NCBI GenBank assembly: GCA_023525715.1
Contig: CM042014.1
Location: forward strand, 23,893,404-23,957,403
DNA: 64,000 bases
Direction: 5' to 3'
Origin: Cichorium intybus
Taxonomy: Eukaryota; Streptophyta; Magnoliopsida; Asterales; Asteraceae
Position 1 is the stretch's first letter. Each line of letters opens with the position of its first letter. Below the pieces are notes generated by a model. The model saw only the letters and a list, made by a program, of their open reading frames with translations, ran no database searches and was not told the DNA's origin. Made by a program: the position numbers and the translations under genes. This document shows, one piece after another, positions 1 to 11,379 of this stretch.

Positions 1-1035
1 GTAGACAAGAAAAACAATATTTTCTTAAACGTTATTGTAGTTTTAGAACCATAACACTAGAATTGTGTAAGTAAAACCATACTTTGTAAATGTTCATAAA
101 ATGTACTTTGTAGTCATTGACCAAAATGTATAAGTAATTCTTTACTTATATTACGTGTAAAATGTAGTTTTATAATTATATAAAACCAAATGAAAATGTT
201 TTTTCCTAAACAATGGATATTCGCTGACGTTACGTGTGAGTTATTATAACCCTGCCACCGACTATGATGTGGGCTAGACACGACGTTCTTCAGGCGTCGC
301 AATGTTAAGACAATTGTCACCCTTGACCCGTTGGTCGTAGTTGTAGCGAACAACCATAGGTGGGGATTGTCAATCTCATATAGATATATACACAACTATC
401 TCGCTCGTAATGATTAAGGTTATAATCCAGAACTTACCCTTGTAATTTGTTTAGTACGATGAGAAAATGTCTCACATAACCGTTCAACGTGATGAAATCC
501 TTGTTTATCAATGAAAATCCTTTGTATTTGTAATTATCAAAAATGTCCATGATAATTATATTATGAAATAATTATATATCTATATAATTATCTTTCATAC
601 GTATTTGTTGTAATGTCGTAATTTGTTCCATAAATTATATCAATTATAATTTATATAAGTGTATTTGTCGTATTTACGTATTTATACCTAAAAAATGCTA
701 GATGTTCGTAAATATACATTTTCATACATCTAAGGCAGTAAATATAAACATAAAGTAAATAAAACCATTTTTCATAAAAGTGATGACAACTTACTAGTTT
801 TGGTTATTTTATAAAAGTGATGGCAACTTATCAAGTTTTAGTCATTTTATAAAATGATGGCAAATACTTACAAATGGTCATTTTTTATGCAAATAATAAC
901 AATTTACGTAAAATAAACTATTTTTGTTATATAAACTTTTTGCAAGACAAGTTGTCTGACAAATATAACATAGTAGCTTTTTATTACCATATTTGAAAAA
1001 AGAAGTCAACATGAATGCATTTCCATGATTGTCTT
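1..1035. other. AT-rich intergenic DNA, no gene seen
   Basis: No coding region is supported here. The open frame on the minus strand at 114-395 has no recognisable domain and looks random. Around 765-890 a short unit containing TTTTATAAAAGTGATG and a following CAACTTA is repeated about three times with a period near 45 bases. The stretch 215-350 is less AT-rich than its surroundings and could be a transposon remnant, but I do not recognise it. Confidence 0.5.
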
Positions 1036-2290
1036 ATTTGGTTACCCTTCCTGTATATCTAGATGAATATACCAGCGAGTCGAGTTAAAGCTCAACTCCT
1101 GATTAAAGGGTGACCAGATTTATACAGTTCACTTATGTTTCTCTTTATCTTGAGAACATGTGAACTGGTGCTACTTCCTGCACACTTCTAAGCTCGTCCT
1201 TTGTCAACCGGTTCTCAGAACCTTTCCTCGACCAACTGTGCTAACTTATCTGACCCTAGGAATTCTAAATCCCTGCGGAACTCGGGGTCAATGATCTATA
1301 GCATGAGGCAACGAACTTCCTTGGACTCAATAGTCAAGAGTTCATGCTCATCACAAGCTGCTGTGTGATGCCATGCTTTGGGGGGCGGGCACTCAATCAG
1401 ATATGGCTTGCCAACAATACTGAGAACCATTCTCTATTTGTGACGCCATACCACATAGTTCAGGCCAGTCAGCCTTACCATATGTAATAGGTGCTTTCTA
1501 AAACTCTCAGAAATGGGTGAAGGAAGAGAAGGAGGAGAACTGACACTATTTTAGACATCTATAAAAATTTGAATTTATTGGTTTAATTTTAATCCTTCTT
1601 AAACAATTACCCAATTATATTATTTAACAAGGCTAGGACCCAAAATACCCCAACCATGCTGTGAAGAGGGATGTCGTAATCACAACACATTGGTCATTAA
1701 GGTAGATATACATTTATCAATTTCAATCTTATGAAATTCCTAGATCTGTGAGATTCATGGAACTGTTCAATGGCATGTTTAATCTCGGATATGCTCTACT
1801 GTTTGTGACTGGGATGCCAAGGATCACAAACTAGATGTGAATAACCATGCAAATATGCTCGGTAACCTCAATGTCATTTATCATCTCTAATGGATGTGCC
1901 GGTTAACCACACACGCTCCATCAACAATGATAAATCATGAGAAGCCCATTACCACTCTTTATGAGCCCCTATTAGTGTGCCGGTTAACTACACACGTTCC
2001 ACTAATGTCTCATAAAGTGTAATGTGCAATTTCATGGGTTAGCATCTCTTTCACATTTTCCTAAAGTAACTAGATGGGATTTTATAAAGCTGTTCTAGTA
2101 CTTTCATTAACAACATTATACTTTTAATGAGATTAAGCTGTCCTATCAAACCCGTTCGGCTAACGACCCTCCACTGATCAAGAGAGCGGTGGGTGAGAGT
2201 GTACACTCATTCAACCGCCATTTTATAGGCAGTTTCCTTATACCCTCCTTATAGACCAGCTTCGTGAATGAGGCCTACTATTGATTTGAC
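1036..2290 (-). mobile_element. Decayed copia-type gag fragment and leader
   Basis: Read on the minus strand, 1040-1560 matches base for base over long stretches the gag start of the element at the right end of the window (63370-63900). Both share the CAGGCCAGTCAGCCTT block and the CTGCGGAACT block. The adjoining leader (1561-1660) matches 63900-64000. The gag frame is broken by many changes, so no protein is expected. Beyond the leader, 1660-2290 has two copies of a motif around GGTTAACYACACACG that also occurs twice inside the right-hand element. No LTR adjoins this fragment. It is a truncated relic of the same TR-GAG-like family. Confidence 0.75.
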
Positions 2291-2394
2291 TGACCAATTT
2301 TCTTATACATATAATATTAACTTTTAATAATAATAATATATATAAGATGTATTTTAAACCGTTTTTTTTTAATCTTTGATGTTTCCACCACATA

Positions 2395-3550
2395 TCCTAT
2401 TTCGTTTTTGAGTTTTTGTATAAATGTTCGTCAATGTTAAGTTATGAATATTTGAGTTTTCGTATAAATATTCATCCATGCTCAGTTATGAACATTTGAG
2501 ATTTTGTATAAATGTATACATGTTTATCTATGTTCAGTTATGAACGTTTGAGTTTTTGTATAAATGTATAAATGTTTAGTTATGAACATTTGAGTTTTTG
2601 TATAAATGTTGATCCATGTTTAGTTGTGAACATTTAAGTTTTTGTATAGATGTATAACTATTGATCCATGTTCAGTTGCAAACATTTGAGTTTTTGTTTA
2701 TATGCTCGTCCATGTTCAGTTATGAACATATGTTCACAAGTGACTAATTTTTGAGTTTCATATAAATGTTCATTCATGTCATGCTCACAAATGAACATAT
2801 ACATATGTTCAGGAATGAACATATATGTATATTAATGAACATGTACGTGTAATTTAGGAAACTTTAATAATTCTGGGATTTGATTTATGTACATTAGGTA
2901 AGTTTTTGATGTTTTTGGATAGATATTAATTAAGTTTAATAACTCTCGATTTTCATGAGATTTAATAGGTTATTATTATTATTTTTTAATGAATCCCCTT
3001 TATATATCTTTTTTATATTTCACAATGTTCATCTATAAACAATGATCTGTCATAAATGTTGATACATGTTCAATACTGAAAATGAATGGATTTTTATATA
3101 TATTATACAATATTCATTTATGAACAATAATATGTTATGATTGTTCATATGTTTCATCCATGAACATATGTTCATAAGTAACTAATTTCTGAGTTTTTGA
3201 AAACAATGTTCATCCATGAACATATGTTTACAAGTGAACATTAGAAATTGCGTATATTTCATCAATGTTCGTCAATGTTCATTTCTGAACATTAATTGAT
3301 TATGAATGTTTATTTCTGAACTTGCGTGTATGTTCGTATATCTCATCAATGTTCGTCAATGTTTATTTCTGAACATGTTGTATGTTACTATATTTAGTCA
3401 ATGTTCATCAATATTCATTTCTAAACATGTGTGTATATTCGTATATTTCATCAGTATTTGTCAATGTTAATTTTTGAACATGTGTGTATGTTTGCATATT
3501 TCATCAATGTCAGTCAATGTTCATTTCTGAACATGTTGTGTGTTACATAT
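2395..3550. repeat. Degenerate tandem repeat array, GAACATT-rich
   Basis: From 2400 to about 2740 a 40-52 base unit (TTATGAACATTTGAG, then TTTTTGTATAAATG, then ATCCATGTTCAG) is repeated about seven times with point changes and small length changes. From about 3240 to 3540 a different but related unit appears (TCATCAATGTTCRTCAATG, then TTCATTTCTGAACATG), period near 60 bases, about five copies. The second array continues on the far side of the solo LTR at 4320-4420, so the LTR landed inside it. The sequence 2760-3240 between the arrays holds scattered related motifs. Confidence 0.75.
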
Positions 3551-4311
3551 TGAAAGGTTTTCTGCAAATCTATGAACTAAAACCCTAAGTTCACATGTAA
3601 CCTAGATTGGATCTATGTTTTCTTACTTTGAACATGTAACTAAATTCCTAAAGGCCAAATAAAAATTAACTAAAAGAATAAAACAGAAAAACTAACCTTT
3701 AGGTTTTCTTGGAAGCCAAGCAGCACAAGTGTCCTGCCTCAAATGAGATCACACCCAGGGAGCTAGGGAGTAGACGAAATCTAGATAGAGGGAAGAGTCA
3801 AAAAGTGGCGTGAGTTATGATGCCTGGGGTCTCTATTTATAGGCTCAGGTGGTTACAGATAAACCTTTTTAATTCAAATCAAGATAAACCTTTTATCATT
3901 TGAATTAAATCTATTTATCTCCTATTATCGAACTCGAAATTAAGGATAAATATATCCTAAAAAATCGCCAACATTAAACCAACCAGGTTAGTCACTACTC
4001 AACTATTGAGTAATTACAAAACAGCCCCTGTACCTTTAATTAATCAAATTAATCACCAAATTAAATCTAATTAATTCCAGATTAATTTCTAATTAATTAA
4101 TATAGTTTCTAATTAATATATTATCACTTTAATATATTAATAAACTATTTATTTAATTCCTATTGATTTATTAATCATATAATAAATCAATCTTTCTCTC
4201 TCCCGGACTTTCTACCTAGCCTCCAGCTATGAGGGCAACCCAAATGGACTTTGCTACTATTAATTAGGTAAATACTAATTATTAGTCATGGATTAAACAC
4301 CTAATCCAACA
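3551..4311 (-). mobile_element. Solo LTR, copia type, 5-bp target duplication
   Basis: The 761-bp sequence starts TGAAAGG and ends TCCAACA. It is flanked by perfect 5-base direct repeats CATAT at 3546-3550 and 4312-4316. It is closely similar along its whole length to the LTR at 58570-59345, which carries a gag-bearing element on the minus strand. I therefore read this LTR as minus-oriented (5' end TGTTGGATTAGG on that strand). No internal region is attached, so it is a solo LTR left by LTR-LTR recombination. It lies within the degenerate tandem repeat, whose units resume directly after it. Confidence 0.9.
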
Positions 4312-4653
4312 CATATTTCAACAGTGTTCGTCAATATTCATTTCTGAACATGTGTGTATGTTTGTATATTTTATCAATGTTCGTCAATGTTTATTTCTAA
4401 ACATTAATTGATTATGAATTTTAAATTCTGATAGATGTAACTAAAATTTAATATTTGAGTGTCTTAATAGCTAGTTTATGAATATGAATATTCATTTATG
4501 AACAAAATTTCTATAAATTAGGAATACAATTATTAAATTATTTTTTATTTTTTAATAAAAATGTTATTTTACCATCATATGCTTAACACCCTAATTTGAT
4601 CTAAGGGTTTAGAAGATGGTTCTATGTCTAATTTTGACTCTATGTTGATCTCA

Positions 4654-4656
<3 letters not shown>

Positions 4657-4743
<87 letters not shown>
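4657..4743. repeat. Compound microsatellite (AT)n(GT)n(GA)n
   Basis: About 47 bases of AT repeat are followed by about 26 bases of GT repeat and then about 14 bases of GA repeat. The two overlapping open frames here only translate the dinucleotide runs and are not genes. Confidence 0.95.
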
Positions 4744-6519
4744 TATATTCAAGTTCATGAACTCTTCACAACAATCTTTTTTTACAAATTTTGTTATACA
4801 AAGATGAGTTTGGTTTTGGACTGGATTTAGTATATTTTTAAACCGGGAATAATAGTGTCTATTGACCAAACTTAAACTGAGCACCATCGATGTCATTAAA
4901 ATCAAATGATGGTCCTGAATTTTCATAGTATTTTCTTATTTTTATTTTTTGTTTAAATGCACCTCGAGAGCCCTTACACAATTTGGATTTTGACCAAACT
5001 GAACATTATTGATGTCGTTAGTTTCAACCAAATGACCAACAAAGTTAAATTAGAATATCAATGAAAGCCAATTGAGGTATTATTGAGGTCGATTGAGGTA
5101 CTATTTTATTCTTCTCTCATACTTGAAGAAAACGAAAAAAGAAGGAAACACGCACAAACACACTGTATGCCATGTCTCTACTAGGGGTCGAAAGTCGGGC
5201 AGTCATGTTAGTTTTTAGTTGACACGACACGACATAACAACTTTTTATATAAGGTAGAAGTTCAAATGAGACCATGTAAATTTTGTGAGACCGGGAGACT
5301 CAATCCTAGCCACTTATTTTAGAGATCAAAAAATAAAAAAAAAATAAAAATAGGCTAAAATAATAAGAATTTAAAAAAAAAATTCAACTTAATTTCGCTA
5401 CTTATACAACCTAAAAAAAATTAAGAAAAAAAATTTAAAATAAACAAAATTCGAAAAAAAAACTTGAAAAAATCAAAAAAATATTCTATTAGATTGTTGC
5501 TGGATGTTTCATATTCTAATAGAATATTACACAAACTAATGTAATATTCTACTAGAATATGAAAAAACGCTAATTTTTTTATTTTTTATTTTTATTTTTT
5601 TTATTTTTTATTTTATTTTTTTTAATTTTTTTATTTTTCTAAATGAGTAAGAGGCTCTAAATGGGTTCAGACCTCTGAATTGTTCAGATCTAAAGCTAGT
5701 AGTGTGGGACTTCGTGGTTTTTGGGTTATATACCAACTCAACAATGGTTGAATAACTATAAAAACTAAAACGAAACTTACATTAATGGTTGATAACTGAA
5801 ACAAATTTAAATAAATAAGTTTTTGTTTGTTAAAACTAATGGAACAATGGTGTAATAAAATAAAATAAAACGAGACATCAACTTTAATGACGAGATTTCA
5901 TAATGTTGTGTTACACAATGACCAAGTTAAGATTTTAACCCAACTCACCATCATTTTTGTCAATTTCTATTTATAAAAAGAGTTATGTTGTGTTACATTA
6001 CACAATGACCAAGTTTTTGTTTGTTAAATCTAATGGAACAATAGAGGTTAAAGACATTTTCGAGATGTTTTTCCGACATAAAACGTGATCAAATGTTCTT
6101 TTTTTTTTTCGAAACGTGATCAAATGTTGCATACTAAAAGTTTGTTATCAGATTGTGCGTTTTGTCATATCAAATGACACGTATGCTTAGCATTAAATAA
6201 CTAGTACAGTCGTGTATTTTGTAATTTTTGCGATTTTCGATAAAAAAATGTCGCAAGTTATTATGAAGTATATGCGGGTTAAATTTCAAAACAAGTAACC
6301 ATGGAGCATCGATCACATCCAGATTAATAAACTGAAGACAACATTGCACAAAATGCACTAGGATTTGAAAAAGAAAAAAGAAAAACTTGATTATAAAACT
6401 CAGGAAGAAACTTTTGCAAGGTCTTACAAAATTTAAGATTCAAAGATAAACACTAACAAATTACTACCAAAAAATTCACATCCAAAGATGACACAATAAA
6501 ATGTTTCATACCATGATCC
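4744..6519. other. Intergenic DNA with A-tract/T-tract inverted arms
   Basis: No gene seen. Between about 5320 and 5640, A-rich arms (runs of AAAAATAAAA) and T-rich arms (runs of TTTTTATTTT) lie in opposite orientation around an AT-rich core with several copies of AATATTCTA and its complement, so the segment could fold back on itself. I could not find matching outer termini or a target duplication. Short direct repeats (TTTTTGTTTGTTAAA at about 5820 and 6015, and CACAATGACCAAGTT at about 5915 and 6001) suggest further repeat-derived DNA. A block starting TAGGGGTCGAAAGTCGGGC near 5183 resembles a hAT-type end, but no partner was found. Confidence 0.5.
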
Positions 6520-7124
6520 TCAGTCAAACAAACTGAATCCCATATCCTGCAAAACATTTATATGAAGAAAGTTAGTAACATGCAATCAAAATTAATAACT
6601 TACAAACACGTTGAGAGAATGATTACGATTACAAAGGAACTTACATCATCAGACTCTTCTTTCTCTTCAACTTTCTCTTCTTTCTTTGTCTCCGCAGCAG
6701 CAGCTGCAGCAGGTGCAGCACCACCACCAGCTGCGGCGGCAACTGCAACACCACCGCCACCAGATGGAACTGAAGCCAGCTTCTCCCTCCCAGATGCAAT
6801 TAGTTCAGTGATATCTTTACCCTTAACCTCTGACAATAGCAATGCGATTCTATCTTCATCGGCCTCTACACCAACTGCATAGCATACCACAAATAAAGTA
6901 TAAAGAAAAATCAATTAAGGATACGATCAATTTGAATCTAAAGTGCCTCCATGGTTATTCGATAATTTATTTCAGTTGTTGAATTCAAACAATATATGCA
7001 AATAAGGAACTAAACTTAACAAGTAGAAAGATATACCTGAACCGAGGATTTTCGTCAAATCATCGGCAGATGGAGAGGTGTTACCCCCCAACAAAGCCAA
7101 CAAATATGCAGCGACAACCTTCAT
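6520..7124 (-). CDS. RPP2: 60S acidic ribosomal protein P2
   Basis: This is a P-stalk protein of the large cytosolic ribosomal subunit, which recruits and stimulates elongation factors. The coding exons on the minus strand are 7124-7037, 6874-6645 and 6546-6520, with GT-AG introns, giving 114 residues, a normal length for P2. The N-terminal helical dimerisation domain starts MKVVAAYLLALLGG and continues to about residue 65. A flexible Ala/Gly-rich hinge follows (about 66-90), then an acidic Lys/Glu region and the diagnostic C-terminal tail SDDDMGFSLFD, which is encoded partly by the tiny 27-base last exon. A further intron (about 7129-7395) lies in the 5' UTR, four bases upstream of the ATG. 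All exons are open and the splice sites are standard, so the gene looks functional. P2 is preferred over P1 or P3 because of the MKVVAAYLLA start. Confidence 0.95.
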
Positions 7125-7395
7125 TCTGCTGCAGATGGAATGAATTAACAAATTGAATATGTGTACTGTAATATTTTACGACAATTAACAGTTCCGCATA
7201 TACAATAACACGAGGTAACATAATTTCAATCCAGAAAATGCCTCCAATCTCAGTATCTAGAAAAAAATCATAGGATTGTATGAAGAAACGAACTAAGAAA
7301 GACAGATACTGGCGAGATCACTGTGATTAATTTTCCGACTAGTTTTAACATCGACGTTTTTTCCATTAAATCGATCAGGTGAAGGAAGAAGATAC

Positions 7396-7520
7396 CTGTG
7401 AAATGTGTTACAGCCGCGCTTGGTACGTTTGCTTGGTTTGTGCGTTAGGGTTCAGAGGCCGGCGTGAAACCCTAACCTTATTTATAACAGTTGATTGCTC
7501 TCCTTCGTTGTTTGTGGGCT
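7396..7520 (-). promoter_or_regulatory. RPP2 core promoter and 5' UTR exon
   Basis: Reading leftward on the minus strand there is a site II element (AGCCCA, 7515-7520), a TATA-like box (TTATAAATAA, 7478-7487), a telo-box (TTAGGGTTT on the minus strand at 7467-7475) and a second telo-box in the opposite sense at 7445-7452. The 5' UTR exon ends at 7396 with a GT donor. Telo-boxes with site II elements are a known signature of plant ribosomal protein genes. The exact transcription start is inferred, not seen. Confidence 0.7.
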
Positions 7521-7559
7521 TCAAGTGATGGACTAGTTATAGCTTTAAGTCCACTTTTA

Positions 7560-8199
7560 ATCCATGGGTCGTTCTATTTGTAAAACTTTTACAAAACATT
7601 GCGATTTAAAGAATGGTAAATGTAACAAAAGATATTAAGTTTTTATTTTTATTTCTTTCTTTTATATGTTATTATTATTTTGTTAGTTGGAATATTGTTT
7701 TTGTTCAATTTTATTTAATGTTGACTATTTTCTCGATCACCCTCAAGTAATCTTGTTGAAGCAACATAAGAAGTAAGTATAACATCCTTAATGTCCCTAA
7801 ACAGAAATAAAAGGCCAAGCAATAAGTTAGGGCTTGTTTTGCGGTTTTAACCTTTTAGGATTATCTTAAGGCCAGTTTTCAGACCGCTTGTGTTCTAGGA
7901 ACCCACACGAGTTCAAAAGCACAAGGGTTGGTGTACCGTATGTCCTTTAAAAGAAAGAAAAGAATGCTAGAGGCCTGGAACGAATCTATTAAGTAGCAAA
8001 ACAAGAAAATGCCCAAAGGATGAAATCTCGATAACTTAGGTGGTTACGTGACTGTTTTCTTACATGTTTCACGTCCAAAATTGTCCTTGGGACCATTAAT
8101 AACCACCAAACTCTTCTAGCAAAAAGAAAAAGACACAAAGCTTACATGGTCCTCTCTTTTTCAACCCGATTATGACTCTATAGAGGATTATTGCAGCTT
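7560..8199. other. Intergenic DNA, nothing recognised
   Basis: Upstream region of the RPP2 gene. I see no open frame with a domain, no RNA gene and no paired repeats. Base composition is less AT-biased from about 7790 to 8160 than elsewhere, which may mark old transposon DNA. Confidence 0.4.
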
Positions 8200-8207
8200 A
8201 TTGAGAG

Positions 8208-8616
8208 CTAGGCAGTTATCGCGGTCAAAACCGTAATCGCGGTAACCTACCGATATTTAATTTTGCGGTTCTCGCGGTGGTATAGTCGTTTTTTAGTAAT
8301 ATGTAGAATTTATATATTAGACTGTTACTACTAGAATTAATATCACAAAAGCCATTCAAAAAACATCACATAAGGCTTAATTTAAGACATAAGTCATACA
8401 ACTTAACATTCTAATCGACATCTGAGTCAAAGTATCAAATTCAAATTCAAATTCAAATTTAATCGCATATAATTATCGCGGTTAATAGCGGTAAATAGCA
8501 GTAAATCGCGGCGATTTTATCGGTACCGCTATTTTCCACCGCTAAACTGAACCACGATTATGCTGACCACCGCGAACCGCGATACCAGCGTTATACCGAC
8601 GCTATTAACTGCATAG
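8208..8616. mobile_element. Non-autonomous hAT element with 8-bp target duplication
   Basis: The 409-bp element begins CTAGGCAGTTA and ends with the inverted complement CTATGCAGTTA (one mismatch in 11). It is flanked by perfect 8-base direct repeats ATTGAGAG at 8200-8207 and 8617-8624. An 8-bp duplication with short inverted ends is the hallmark of the hAT superfamily. Subterminal regions are full of GCGGT and its complement ACCGC, in both orientations at both ends, as expected for transposase-binding subterminal repeats. There is no coding capacity. Confidence 0.8.
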
Positions 8617-8624
8617 ATTGAGAG

Positions 8625-11300
8625 GCTTATTGTTAGAACTTCTATTGGTGAAGTAAAGTTGAAACTATTGATGGAAAATAACATACTCTTCAACAAAATC
8701 AATCACACAAGTAAAAAACATTGTTCTTTGTAGACAATTTCAGTGACAATTATTGCTATTTTTTTGCTTCCGTTTTTTGGCTAGAAAGTGTGATTATGTA
8801 AACAATAATATGTAATGTGATCTGTGTATAGGATTGAATTTATATCAAAGCCAACAATTAGTTTTTACTCTAAGTAATATCTTATGTGTGGATTTGGAGA
8901 TTAGATTAGATTTTATTTGGTTAGGGTGGGTACTATGTTGAATATGATCTTGCTTTGAAATAATATCCTATGTGTTGGTATTTATTATTACTTCTAAACA
9001 GAATGGTAAATTGGTAAATTTTCTCATTCAGCAACCTTACCAAAGTATCAAACAACATGTTCTAATGCAATTCTCATTCAAAATCTCTGGATCATTCAAT
9101 GCTAAATCATTAAGAAGTTATCAAACTGCCACTAAAGGACACTTTTATTTTGTTGAGGCTCAAATCCTAATCACTTTTTCATCTCAAATCTCAAACATGG
9201 TACCCAAAACCAACTTAATTACTCCTTTGGGACAAATCGGTCCAAAGCATCCGATTCAAAAACTTATGTGAGTGGTTCTAGTTCCTAAAGTTTAGAACCA
9301 ATTAGGACCGATCTTGGTTCTCACTTTCTAAACCGCTACTCGATGGATACCCCTCAAAACAGGTTCCAAGTTTTTCTTTAATTTAATAAGCATGAATAAC
9401 ACACATATGATATTTCTTTTTAATGGATTTTTAATTCCAATAAACCAAACTTGACATAAGCTCAATAAGGAGAACAAAATAAGTCATACATATGATACGA
9501 CTACAAGTAAAATGAAGTAATGAAAATAAACAACAAACTAAATATCAAAAGGATAATAAATTTACATCGAAAAATTGACTATATCGTAATGTTTACCTAT
9601 GGTATAACTTAAAAGATGTAAATATTGTTTGTTTTTAAGAGGTAAAATGACTGCAATCTTTTTCCACGTCCACGGAAGAAGATATTGACTAAAAGTTTGT
9701 AGTCCACGACAAATAATGTTGTTTATTTTTAAAGTTTGTAGAAATCATAAATCACAATCGAGTGCAAATTTGTATAAAACCATAAGCATAAATACATTTT
9801 CAAAACATAAAATCCGCAACATTCAAAACATAAACACAAACTCGTAAAGCAAGAACACTAAACCAAAAAACATTGTTTTTTATCAAATGACCACAATCTA
9901 ACACCATATCCATTTTCAGAAAATAAAGACTAATTAGCCCAACAATCTCAAGAAATCCAACTTATCCCTCTCTTCAAATATCTCTTCAGCTTCTTATCAC
10001 ATTTAATTTTCCTCTTTTTAATGGATCCTGAATACAAAAACACGGTTGAATATCAAATTGACAACATCCACATACAAAGGCGTAATTTTTTTTTTTTGAA
10101 AAATCTAATCATATTTCATGGTATGGTATTCTACACAGAAAAAGCAAGACAGGCTTCATTTCATATAACTTACTCCAAAAGGGAAACGAATAAAACAACA
10201 AGTTAAGATTCAAACAAATAAGGGGGACATGAGAGATAAGAGAAGAGAGATGAGAATCGAGAAAGAGAGAAAAGAGACGATTACATGAGGCAGTAGTGTC
10301 GATAAGAGTCATCAATGAATGGATGTGTGAAAAATGGGGTTTAGAAGATATCTTCCAATAATTAAAACTATTTTTTGTCTACTTAAAGAAGAAGATCAAT
10401 CTGACATTTTTATATCTGCAGTCTTCAAAAACATTTTAACACTGTGTTCTTAGTCTCATTTTAGGAGAGAAAAAGAAAGAATCGGATGAAACTGAAAGGG
10501 AAAAAAAAAAGTTTTGATGTTCATGAGTTTTTTTCGGAAGAAAGTGGGAAAAAAATGAGGGATAATATTCTTATATTCTGTCCTAACTTTACTACAATTT
10601 GGAATGATTAAAAGATAAAGAAAATAATCGGTAAAAACAACATTTAATCATAAATTTTCTTTCGGCTTATTTTCCACTCAGAAACAAAGAATATTCTTTT
10701 CTTTTGATTTTCCTTCAACTCTCTAGAACACGAAATTTAATTCTCTTACTTTCTTTCATTTCCTTTCTTTTCTATCCTTTTCTATTTTCTTTTTCTTCCT
10801 TTTCTATTTTCTTTTTCTTCTCTCCGTTCTAACTATTGACAGCCGACATACATAGCCATGCCACCCGAGTGAACTTTGATTCCATCGAGATGCCAATTCA
10901 TTAACCTTTTTCTGCGAAACATCTTCCAATAAGATCTAGTCAAATCACTAACTTGAAACCATCAAGCTCGAATTTCCCTATCTCGTCATAAATTACGAGT
11001 TGCAAAAACCGTTTTCCAAGGGTAAATTTTCTCAACTTAAAGTAAAAACACCAAGACCTACAAGTGATGAAACTAAATTGGTGGGTCGATATACATAACA
11101 AATAAACGCAATAAACTACATATATGGTGCTCTTTTTTTTTTTTTTTTCCTTAATGCAGATAAAGAGAACTCAACAGAAATAAAAATTACCAAGAACCAA
11201 GCCAATCACTAAAGAACCACAAAAATCTTCTACAAAAACTATAAATAACAACACATGTTAAAAATGTTTGCAGGGATGACAAAATAAACCTTACTAAGAT
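8625..11300. other. Intergenic DNA, no gene supported
   Basis: No gene is supported. Open frames at 8972-9271, 10021-10206 and 10109-10315 show no domain and no splice logic linking them. Notable only are a pyrimidine-rich tract (about 10690-10830, repeats of TTTTCTATTTTCTTTTTCTTC) and T-runs at 10087-10098 and 11130-11148. The latter lies downstream of the NOP58 stop and could be in or near its 3' UTR. Confidence 0.5.
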
Positions 11301-11379
11301 AGGTCATAAATAAACCATTCTACAACCATGGACATCAAACCTGTTTCTCAACCAAAATTGTCCAAACTCTACATTCTTA

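Noticed and set aside
114..395. Minus-strand open frame of 93 codons
   Set aside because: No domain, no homology I recognise, low-complexity AT-rich surroundings; expected by chance.
4624..4926. Overlapping open frames on both strands with TyrIle and HisThr repeats
   Set aside because: They are translations of the AT/GT/GA microsatellite.
4651..5720. CRISPR-like or regularly spaced repeats
   Set aside because: Repeats here are simple A/T runs and microsatellite; this is a plant nuclear sequence.
6562..6882. Plus-strand Ser/Ala-rich frame opposite RPP2
   Set aside because: Shadow of the conserved minus-strand P2 exon and its Ala-rich hinge.
7129..7395. Possible intronic box C/D snoRNA in the RPP2 5' UTR intron
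   Set aside because: Ribosomal protein introns can host snoRNAs, but I found no C box and D box pair with closing stem on the sense strand.
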